A DNA stretch of 64,000 bases from Kosakonia sp. SMBL-WEM22. GTDB taxonomy: Bacteria > Pseudomonadota > Gammaproteobacteria > Enterobacterales > Enterobacteriaceae. Positions 56,075-63,391 of the stretch are shown in pieces. The stretch lies in the NCBI RefSeq assembly GCF_014490785.1, contig NZ_CP051488.1:248001-312000 (forward strand), written 5' to 3'. Position 1 is the first letter of the stretch. Every line of letters starts with the position of its first letter. Under the pieces are notes generated by a model. It was not told where the DNA came from and did no database searches. It worked only from the letters and a program-made list of their open reading frames with translations. The position numbers and the translations under genes are program-made.

Positions 56075-56887
56075 ATGCTGGGTGAAACCAGCGACAGTCA
56101 CCCGGACGCGGCGGTGCAGTATATCCACACCGAAAACAGCTACGAGCCGCTGGCGCGCGTCGACAGCCACGGTGAGCACGCGGACATCTTCTGGTACTAC
56201 ACGGAACGGAACGGCCTGCCGGACAGCGTGACCGACAGCAACGGCGAGACCGTCTGGCGCGGGACTTCCTCCGCCTGGGGCCGCAGCCTGCGCGAGAGCA
56301 CACCGGTAAACTGGGACACCCCGCAGAACCTGCGCTTCCAGGGCCAGTACCTGGACCGCGAAACGGGCCTGCATTACAATACTTTCCGTTACTACGACCC
56401 GGCGGGCGGGTGTTACACCCAGATGGACCCGATAGGGCTGGCGGGGGGATTAAACCTCTATAGCTACGCTCCGAATCCTATTAAATGGATCGATCCACTA
56501 GGATTGCATGATATTTTGGCTGATACGGATATTGTTTGTCGAGGTGGAGCGTGTTCGGCAGACAGCTTTAAAAACGGAAGTGGTGTTGCTGCTGATACTA
56601 ATGGTAAGTTGAGTGGTATATCTATTCAGGCAAAACCTAATGCGGGATTAGAAACATTATCTCAGCCTTTTAAACATAATCAAATTGGTGTTGCTACAGT
56701 AGCTGATATAGAAAAAGCGGGTGGCACAATAACTTTAGATGGAAAATTAAATTCGTCTAATGGAAGCATGATGATGAATCATGCAACTGTTGATGGCTTA
56801 ACCGCAGAGCAGGCTTAAAAATTATTTCGTCCTACACAACCAAATCCAGTACCGGTTGAACAACGAGGTCCTAAGCGTGGATGTTAA
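56075..56887 (+). pseudogene. Displaced rhs tip, module 17: unrecognised toxin with a nonsense codon
   Basis: The core scrap starts at about 56044; the junction is DPIGLAGGLNLYSYAPNPIKWIDPLGL. The tip reads DTDIVCRGGACSADSFKNGS, NQIGVATVADIEKAGG, and NHATVDGLTAEQA before TAA at 56816. In frame it would continue KLFRPTQPNPVPVEQRGPKR to 56887, so TCA-to-TAA (Ser) is the likely lesion. I cannot name the fold. Confidence 0.65.
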
Positions 56888-57215
56888 TGATATAGTAAAT
56901 CATTCTTTAAAATTCAAGGGATTAGAAGGGCGGGTTTTTGCAGATTTTGATAATGAAAGAATACAGGATATTGATATTGTTGGGCTTACCCAGACTGATT
57001 ATGTTAAGGCTTTTTCGGGAGAATCGATTCATATAAATGAAGGGGATTATATATATATGTTTATGCCAATTGATGAAGTCTTGCCGGAATATATTATCGC
57101 CGAAGGTTTTGTTATAAAGAATCCTTATGAATTTAAGCCTTATAAATGGTGTTGCAAGATTATAGGTGAATTGGAGTATATTAAAGAATACGAGTTTCGT
57201 TTTAACAAGTCGTGA
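56877..57215 (+). CDS. Immunity protein, module 17
   Basis: 112 residues from GTG 56877, about 9 bases after GAGG and overlapping the restored toxin end by 11 bases; a TTG at 56856 would add 7 residues. It contains KAFSGESIHINEGDYIYMFM and NPYEFKPYKWCCKIIGELEY. The family is not recognised; intact. Confidence 0.6.
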   Translation: MDVNDIVNHSLKFKGLEGRVFADFDNERIQDIDIVGLTQTDYVKAFSGESIHINEGDYIYMFMPIDEVLPEYIIAEGFVIKNPYEFKPYKWCCKIIGELEYIKEYEFRFNKS

Positions 57216-57223
57216 AATAAAAG

Positions 57224-57255
57224 GCCGGGAATTATCGGATCTTCCCGGCTTTTTT
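57224..57255. terminator. Module-end bidirectional terminator, module 17
   Basis: GCCGGGA / TCCCGGC hairpin with a T6 tail. Confidence 0.85.
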
Positions 57256-57270
57256 ATTATTTAATCCCCG

Positions 57271-57598
57271 TTAAATTTCGCCTTCGATCCTGTCGCGTTT
57301 GATCACCGGAATATCCCCGGTATCATTCAGAGCCCCCGGAAATGTCTTTAACCACTGCGCCACCTTCTGCTTATTAATGCGGGTAACGCTCATCCCTTCA
57401 ATACAGCCAAAGAGTTCGCGGGTGTGCTGTGGCGTGATGATAATACAATCCCGCATAACCCGGATCTTGACGGGCATCCCGTCAATAAACCCGGCACGCG
57501 CCATCCATGCGCCGTGTAAACGGAGTGAATTGAAGTCAACGTAGGAATAAAGCTCCCGGTAGGCCAGATCCGACGCTGTCAGAATCGTGTTCAGTCAA
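57271..57598 (-). pseudogene. SymE-like gene (type C), frameshifted, longest body
   Basis: A likely TTG start at 57598 gives LTEHDSDSVGSG and then loses frame. The other frame reads YRELYSYVDFNSLRLHGAWM, ARAGFIDGMPVKIRVMRDCI and INKQKVAQWLK to 57271. LRLHGAWMARAGF lines up with SymE LKGQWLEAAGF. Span 328 nt. Confidence 0.65.
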
Positions 57599-57711
57599 GA
57601 TAAACTCCGTGCAATAGTGGATTGTGATAATCGGCTGGTATGTTGCAGGCGTATCCATTTCGTATTAAGGATGCCACTATGCCAGTGCCTGTAACGACTT
57701 CCTAGTGAAAA
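57599..57711. repeat. Inter-module spacer repeat, shortened copy 6
   Basis: Matches the first half of the other spacers (GTATCCATTTCGTATTAAGGATG...GTAACGACTTCCT) and then jumps directly to rhs core at GAGCACACCGG. Confidence 0.7.
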
Positions 57712-57837
57712 GAGCACACCGGTAACCTGGCACACCCCGCAGAGCCTGCGCTTCCCGGGCCAGTACCTGGACCGTGAAACGGGCCTGCACTACAACACCT
57801 TCCGCTACTACGACCCGCGGGCGGGTGTTACACCCAG

Positions 57838-58316
57838 ATGGACCCGATAGGGCTAGCGGGGGGCATAGACTTATATCAGTATGCTCCGAATTCACTAACG
57901 TGGATTGATCCATTGGGCTGGGAAAACAGTTGGATTTGTGTTAATCCGAATGATTTGAATTGTTCTCAAGCTTATATTCTTGAAAATAATTATGCAGAGT
58001 TGATGGATTCGGAGAAATGGATTTGGGATAAACCACTAAATGTCATGGAGGTTAATGGACAACTTGTATCGTTAGATAATTGACGTTTTCATGCGTCTCA
58101 GACTGCTGGATTAAAGGAGGTTCCCATAGTGAAGGTAACAACTGATCAAGTTATGCCAGGTGGTGGAAATTATGGAAAGAATCTTTCTAAAAACTTAATC
58201 CGGCTCTTAAAAGCTCTGGTTTACCCAAAGTTCAGTTGCCAGAAACAGGAACAAAGGTAAAACCGCAGATTGTACCAAACCCTAAAAAATCAGGAGGAAA
58301 AATTGGAGGCTGTTGA
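57838..58316 (+). pseudogene. Displaced rhs tip, module 18: ParB-like nuclease, nonsense and frameshift
   Basis: The core scrap from about 57712 is frame-broken; from 57838 it reads DPIGLAGGIDLYQYAPNSLTWIDPLG. The tip reads DLNCSQAYILENNYAELMDS and NVMEVNGQLVSLDN, then TGA at 58081-58083. It continues in frame RFHASQTAGLKEVPIVKV; after one missing A near 58190 it goes on NPALKSSGLPKVQLPETG to 58316. The SLDNRRF...AGLKEVP block (CGA-to-TGA for Arg) is the ParB-like nuclease hallmark. Confidence 0.7.
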
Positions 58317-58749
58317 CGCTATTCAGGAACGGTGGCAACAAGATGAAATTCTTGGCTACGATTGTGTAACATTTTCGGACGGAAGGGTTGTACTTATAAA
58401 TTGTTTAGAACTGGGCGATAGAATTATAATTAATCCTTATGCTGGAAGCAGTGTGGAGCAAATAGTGGAATATGAATCAGAACCATGGTCTTTTATTCAA
58501 TCATATGGCTCTATAACTATTCCGCAAAATGGACATGAGTTATTTTTTGGTGAAGGAGCCATGGGAAATGAAGGTTTCATTGCATGTACTAACTCAGGAA
58601 TTTTGAACTGGAGCATATTTCTAACAATGTATAATCCAATTCAACGTGGAGAGATACTGGATGAAAGTCACGCTGTTTTTTTTAGCGAATATATAAAATT
58701 GATCGTAAATTTTAAAAAACCTATAGAAATTGATGCGTACCCTATATAG
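58303..58749 (+). CDS. Immunity protein, module 18
   Basis: 148 residues from TTG 58303, chosen because AGGAGG ends 5-6 bases upstream and the position overlaps the restored toxin end; a TTG at 58270 has no ribosome site. It contains YDCVTFSDGRVVLINCLELG and NGHELFFGEGAMGNEGFIAC. The family is not recognised; intact. Confidence 0.6.
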   Translation: MEAVDAIQERWQQDEILGYDCVTFSDGRVVLINCLELGDRIIINPYAGSSVEQIVEYESEPWSFIQSYGSITIPQNGHELFFGEGAMGNEGFIACTNSGILNWSIFLTMYNPIQRGEILDESHAVFFSEYIKLIVNFKKPIEIDAYPI

Positions 58750-58859
58750 AAATAACGTGACAGAATTTTAAAACGGATAATATGATTTGTACAGGTTAAA
58801 TGGCAGGAGGATTGGCCTTAATCTGATAAGGAGAGTCGCCATATGCGACGAAGAAGAAT

Positions 58860-59078
58860 TTGCGGTTTGCCGGGTCGGGGTTACAAGGCCATTACCATAT
58901 TTTACCCGAGGAAGTAAAAATGCCTGATGGATTGGGTATTAAACATGATGGAGGGGACATGCCGGGAGGCTATATGTCACCGGGACATAGCACGATATAT
59001 CCTACTAAAGATATGACTGTAGACGAATTTAACGATTTGTTTAACTCATTGCCATGGGAATATGGAGGTAAAATATGA
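58860..59078 (+). pseudogene. C-terminal remnant of a toxin tip, module 19
   Basis: There is no rhs core scrap or DPIG junction in front. The frame reads LQGHYHILPEEVKMPDGLG, GGYMSPGHSTIYPTKDMT and FNDLFNSLPWEYGGKI, then stops overlapping the immunity ATG (ATGA). This is the conserved tail of a known-looking polymorphic toxin group that I cannot number with confidence. The 5' part has been lost; 58750-58859 holds no other gene. Confidence 0.55.
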
Positions 59079-59635
59079 GTAATTTTATTGATGACTTCTT
59101 CGAGGCTGAGGATGAATTAAATGAAAATACTAGGTTTCTTATCGATAAATCACATCAAAATGGCCTCACCTGGCCAATGTATGAAAAACATGAAAAAGCT
59201 TTAAATAAGTATTTCTACAAAGTAAAAAAGATAATTTCTAGCCATGATTTTGATTTCTACACATTGTTGAGATCAAAGGATGCTGAAGTTAGGATGGTAG
59301 CTCTTAAATTGATCAAAGATGGTTTGTTAGATGTCTCATCTTCTGTAATGAAGGAGTTGTTCATGATTTCTATAACAGGGAATGATGAAGAGAAACTCTT
59401 AGCTTTCAGTTTGATTTCATTACGAAACTGGCTGGAGGATTATGTGGAAAACATTCAAGAAGTTGTGAGTGAGTTATATAATGAACCTATGGATTATTAC
59501 TTGTTTGAATCCGTCGCTAATTTTTTGTTTATTTTAAAAGATAAAAACATGTTCATTAAACATGTGCAAATGGGCTTGGCAAATAATGATGAAGATATCC
59601 TTGAGTTAGCAAATGAATATATGGAAAAGCTTTAG
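59075..59635 (+). CDS. HEAT-like immunity protein, module 19
   Basis: 186 residues, ATGA overlap with the toxin remnant. Helical repeats are visible (LLRSKDAEVRMVALKLIKDG; NDEEKLLAFSLISLRNWLED; ANNDEDILELANEYMEKL). It is kept intact although only the last part of its toxin remains. Confidence 0.7.
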   Translation: MSNFIDDFFEAEDELNENTRFLIDKSHQNGLTWPMYEKHEKALNKYFYKVKKIISSHDFDFYTLLRSKDAEVRMVALKLIKDGLLDVSSSVMKELFMISITGNDEEKLLAFSLISLRNWLEDYVENIQEVVSELYNEPMDYYLFESVANFLFILKDKNMFIKHVQMGLANNDEDILELANEYMEKL

Positions 59636-59822
59636 TTTTTTGTGCTGTTAGATTAGTCATGATTATTTATACCTAAACGGGAATCGTTACATCTCTAATT
59701 AGGCGTTTTAATAAATTTTGCAATCGGATGAACAATAGCGTTTCTGGTATGACGCGGCGGACAACCGCACCGCCCCGGATTTACAGCCGGTATGGAACAA
59801 CCTGCTGAAACGTCTGGACGGA

Positions 59823-60901
59823 GTGAGCCGTGAGTACGACGGTTTCGGGCGCCTGACCGTGCGCCACGACACGCACCGGAGAGTGACGCAGCGCTTCAGC
59901 TACGATGACGAACACCGCATCAGCCGGGTGGAAATCGACGGTGACGCGGAGTTCACAAAAGCAGAATACCGCTACGACGCGCCAGGCCGCCGTACGGAGA
60001 AACAGGTGTGGCGACGCCATGCCCGTAAACCGGAACGCACGCAGTACGCCTGGTCCGGCCTGCAGATGGTGGGTGAAACCAGCGACAGTCACCCGGACGC
60101 AGCGGTGCAGTATATCCACACCGAAAACAGCGATGAGCCGCTGGCGCGTGTCGACAGGCACGGTGAGCACGCGGATATCTTTTGGTACCACACGGAACTG
60201 AACGGCCTGCCGGACAGCGTGACCGACAGCAACGGCGACACCGTCTGGCGCAGCGCATCAGGCGCCTGGGGCCGCAGCCTGCGCGAGAGCACACCGGTAA
60301 CCTGGGACACCCCGCAGAACCTGCGCTTCCAGGGCCAGTACCTGGACCGCGAAACGGGCCTGCACTACAATACTTTCCGTTACTACGACCCGGCGGGCGG
60401 GTATTATACGCAGATGGATCCGATAGGATTAAGGGGCGGGTTAAACCTTTATCGGTATGCGCCCAATCCAATATCCTGGATAGATCCTCTTGGTTTAAGT
60501 TGTTACTTTAATTCTAAGTCTAATCGCTGGCATGACAGGCAAACAGGCCGTTTTACAAAACGACCAACAGATCCTTCTGAATTAGTTCATAATGGCCGAA
60601 TTGACAAGGCTGATATAGATGCTTGGGCTAGTCAAGGAGGGATTCCAAATACATGGGGCATGATCCGTTAAAATTCCCCAGTGGTGGTTTTAAATATGAT
60701 GCTGGTAATTATACTGTTCATGGTCATGGTGCTAATCCATCTGCGGCAGCTAAATTTCCTAATTCTAATGCGGCAAATGGGTCGACAGCGAGCATGAAAA
60801 ATACTTCAACACGTGAAGTGTTTAGAACCGATGGAACTTGGGGGCCATTCAAATCAGATGCCAATGGTGCTCATATCCTCCTTGATGGCTCACCTTATTG
60901 A
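59823..60901 (+). pseudogene. Displaced rhs tip, module 20: unrecognised toxin, frameshifted
   Basis: Core homology from about 59736, open from GTG 59823; the junction is DPIGLRGGLNLYRYAPNPISWIDPLGL. The first frame gives RQTGRFTKRPTDPSELVHNG and GGIPNTW, then stops at 60671. After one missing G (TGGGGC at about 60655) it continues GHDPLKFPSGGFKYDAGNYT, VHGHGANPSAAAKFP and FRTDGTWGPFKSDANGAHI to 60901. The HGHG and late HI suggest an RNase-like active site; this is a guess. Confidence 0.65.
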
Positions 60902-60911
60902 GATTATTAAT

Positions 60912-61241
60912 ATGAATTTGCAAGAAATAAAAAATAAAGTCTTATCTCTTCCTACAATAATGAATTTAGCGGATGAGCTATTAATAATTGACGAGTTGAT
61001 GACTATTGATGTTAATGATTTGATTGAAGATCAAGATATCTTTAAATCTATTATAGATGCATTAGAATTATCACATATTGATTCTGGGTTTATGGAGTTA
61101 ACAGAAGGAAATGAGTGTTCATTTATAAACTTCTACAAATGGCTCAATAAAACAAATAATAAATTCAACTTGGGAATAAATGCTAACACTATAGATAGTT
61201 TTAGTTTGACTGTTGAAGATGTGAAAAAAATGATGTCATAG
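60912..61241 (+). CDS. Immunity protein, module 20
   Basis: 109 residues from ATG 60912, 10 bases past the restored toxin stop. It is helical and acidic (LADELLIIDELMTIDVNDLI). An earlier in-frame start at 60813 lies inside the toxin. The family is not recognised. Confidence 0.6.
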   Translation: MNLQEIKNKVLSLPTIMNLADELLIIDELMTIDVNDLIEDQDIFKSIIDALELSHIDSGFMELTEGNECSFINFYKWLNKTNNKFNLGINANTIDSFSLTVEDVKKMMS

Positions 61242-61253
61242 ATTAAATATAAA

Positions 61254-61281
61254 GCCGGGAATATGATCTCCCGGCTTTTTT
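61254..61281. terminator. Module-end bidirectional terminator, module 20
   Basis: GCCGGGA / TCCCGGC with a short loop and T5 tail. Confidence 0.85.
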
Positions 61282-61286
61282 ATTAT

Positions 61287-61579
61287 TTAACTTTCGTTCA
61301 GCACACTAAACACCCCGTCCCGCACCCCCTTAACTGCCTGTTTAACCTGATAAAGCTCCCTGCGCAGTTCCTGTACTTCGTTGTTATCCGCGAGCAGGAT
61401 CAGGCAGCCTTCCGAGATCTTCACGGTAACGCCCGTACCGATCTCAAATCCCGCTTCTCTCAGCCAATTGGCGCTGATTTTGATCACCTGCGTGTCGCTG
61501 CGGTTGGGCAGATAACCCACGGTACAGCGGCGCTGTGTTTTGGAAATGGTGACTTGTGGCGTAATACTTTTTCAGCCAT
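61287..61579 (-). pseudogene. SymE-like gene (type A), one base short at the A run
   Basis: Near-copy of 55728-56020: ATG 61579, five-A run, then the body TISKTQRRCTVGYLPNRS, TQVIKISANWLREAGFEIGT and EVQELRRELYQVKQAVKG to 61287. Span 293 nt, as in the other copy. Confidence 0.7.
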
Positions 61580-61633
61580 TAACCATCCCTGACAGGGGGT
61601 TATGCCATGCAGTAAGCCTGGTCCGGCCTGCAG

Positions 61634-62419
61634 ATGGTCGGAGAAACCAGCGACAGTCACCCGGACGCGGCAGTGCAGTATATCGACACCGAAAACAGCT
61701 ATGAACCACTGGCGCGTGTCGACAGCCACGGTGAGCACGCGGTGATCTTCTGGTATCACATGGAACTGAACGGCCTGCCGGAGAGCGTGACCGACAGCAA
61801 CGGCGACACCGTCTGGCGCGGAGCTTCCACCGCCTGGGGCCGCAGCCTGCGCGAGAGCACACCGGTAAACTGGGACACCCCGCAGAACCTGCGCTTCCAG
61901 GGCCAGTACCTGGACCGCGAAACCGGCCTGCACTACAATACTTTCCGTTACTACGACCCGGCGGGCGGGTGTTACACCCAGATGGACTCGATAGGGCTAT
62001 TGGGCGGTTCCAACCTCTACCAATATGCGCCAAATCCGTTAAGCTGGATCGATCCTCTCGGGTTAAAAGGTGGAAAAGCTTGTACTGATTTAGGTAAAGC
62101 AGGTGAAAGAAATTCTTCTGAGTTGACAGGGTTACCTAAAAATACAACACAGATTCCAAGTGCTAGCGGTAAAAAAGACTATCGACTTCCCGATCATATG
62201 TCTGCTGATGGACGTTATATTGCTGAAACTAAGAATCAAAATTCTATGTATTTATCCAGTCAGTTGAAAGATGATATCGCTTATGTAAGTCGTGGCGGTG
62301 GACCTGGCAGAGTAGATCTTATTATTGATCAGAGAACGAAGATTAGTGCACCGCTATTAAGAGAGCATCTTGATCCCGGAAGCCCATTACACATTATCGT
62401 TATGGATTTAAACAAATGA
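61634..62419 (+). CDS. Displaced rhs tip, module 21: Tox-REase-7-like nuclease
   Basis: Core scrap from about 61606. The junction reads DSIGLLGGSNLYQYAPNPLSWIDPLGL, so the Pro of DPIG is Ser. The tip has DLGKAGERNSSELTGLPKNT, DYRLPDHMSADGRYIAETKN and the SSQLKDDIAYV helix. A D...E-x-K (AETK) arrangement and the KAGE start fit the Tox-REase-7 restriction-endonuclease fold. The tip is intact with an ATGA overlap. Confidence 0.75.
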   Translation: MVGETSDSHPDAAVQYIDTENSYEPLARVDSHGEHAVIFWYHMELNGLPESVTDSNGDTVWRGASTAWGRSLRESTPVNWDTPQNLRFQGQYLDRETGLHYNTFRYYDPAGGCYTQMDSIGLLGGSNLYQYAPNPLSWIDPLGLKGGKACTDLGKAGERNSSELTGLPKNTTQIPSASGKKDYRLPDHMSADGRYIAETKNQNSMYLSSQLKDDIAYVSRGGGPGRVDLIIDQRTKISAPLLREHLDPGSPLHIIVMDLNK

Positions 62420-62952
62420 CGAATACTTTTATAGAAAATATTAATAATTCCATATCTAACCTGAAAAGCAAAGATGACTTATCTTTTGTTTTCAAAGCAT
62501 TTGAAGAGTATTGCGCCGATTTAATATCAACAAGAACAGGGTTGTCGATGAAAGGTGTTGATGGTGCACCTGATTGGTATGGATATGAAAGGATAATATG
62601 GGAATCTGTTTTTAAATATCTTGAGCCTATATTAAAAATAAAGAAATTTAGAGGTAAAAATGAATTGCTAGATGGGATGTTATCTTTATGCTTGAAAAAA
62701 GAATATGGTAAAGGACGCCAATCTTTAGTTATGTTAATTGGAAAATATGGTGCGATTGATTACGCATCATCGCTGGCACGTTTAATTGATGATCCTGAGG
62801 TTTCTATTCATGTAATTGGTGCTTTAACTCAAATGAAGGATTTATCTCACTATGAAAAAATAAAAAAAAATATCAGAGGAGAAAAAACTTACATCAAAAA
62901 GAACATATGCCAGAAAGTATATAAAGAAATTAGCACCTCTAAAATTGAATGA
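62416..62952 (+). CDS. HEAT-like immunity protein, module 21
   Basis: 178 residues, ATGA overlap. The C-terminal half has HEAT-like helices (LVMLIGKYGAIDYASSLARL; DDPEVSIHVIGALTQM). The N-terminal half has a CxDL-type helical stretch. The role is by position. Confidence 0.7.
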   Translation: MTNTFIENINNSISNLKSKDDLSFVFKAFEEYCADLISTRTGLSMKGVDGAPDWYGYERIIWESVFKYLEPILKIKKFRGKNELLDGMLSLCLKKEYGKGRQSLVMLIGKYGAIDYASSLARLIDDPEVSIHVIGALTQMKDLSHYEKIKKNIRGEKTYIKKNICQKVYKEISTSKIE

Positions 62953-62963
62953 AGAATAAAACG

Positions 62964-63000
62964 GAAGACGGGAAAAAAATTAAATCTTCCCGGCTTATTT
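62964..63000. terminator. Module-end hairpin, module 21
   Basis: Imperfect GACGGGAA / TTCCCGGC stem with an A-rich loop and a T-rich tail (TTATTTTTATTT). Confidence 0.6.
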
Positions 63001-63026
63001 TTATTTAGCTACCGTTGTTCAGTATG

Positions 63027-63337
63027 CTAAACAAGCACGCTCTTAATTCCCTTAACCACCTGTTTAGCCTGATAAAGCTGCTCGCGCAGTTCCTGCACTT
63101 CGTTATTGTCAGCGATGATGGTCAGGCATCCTTCCGAAACCTTCACGGTCACGCCGCGCCCGGTGTCAAATCCTGCCTCTTTTAACCAGTCGCCTTTGAG
63201 GGTCAGGCTGGGGTGGGATGAATAGTAGGTTTTAGCGATATTCCGGCGGTTTTCGTGGCGCACTCTGACATAGCTGACTTTGTAGCGGCGCTGTGTTTTG
63301 GAAATGGTGGCTTGTGGCGTAATACTTTTTCAGCCAT
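63027..63337 (-). pseudogene. SymE-like gene (type A), best preserved; one base short at the A run
   Basis: ATG 63337 opens MAEKVLRHKP. One base over, the body is open without stops: SITPQATISKTQRRYKVSYV, HPSLTLKGDWLKEAGFDTGR, VKVSEGCLTIIADNNEVQEL and GIKSVLV to 63027. Span 311 nt; a sixth A would give exactly 103 residues, a normal SymE length. From GTG 63263 alone it would be 78 residues. It could be a real gene with slippage. Confidence 0.7.
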
Positions 63338-63391
63338 TAACCATCCCTGACAGTGGGTTATGCCATGCAGTAAGCCTGGAGTGGTCTGCAG

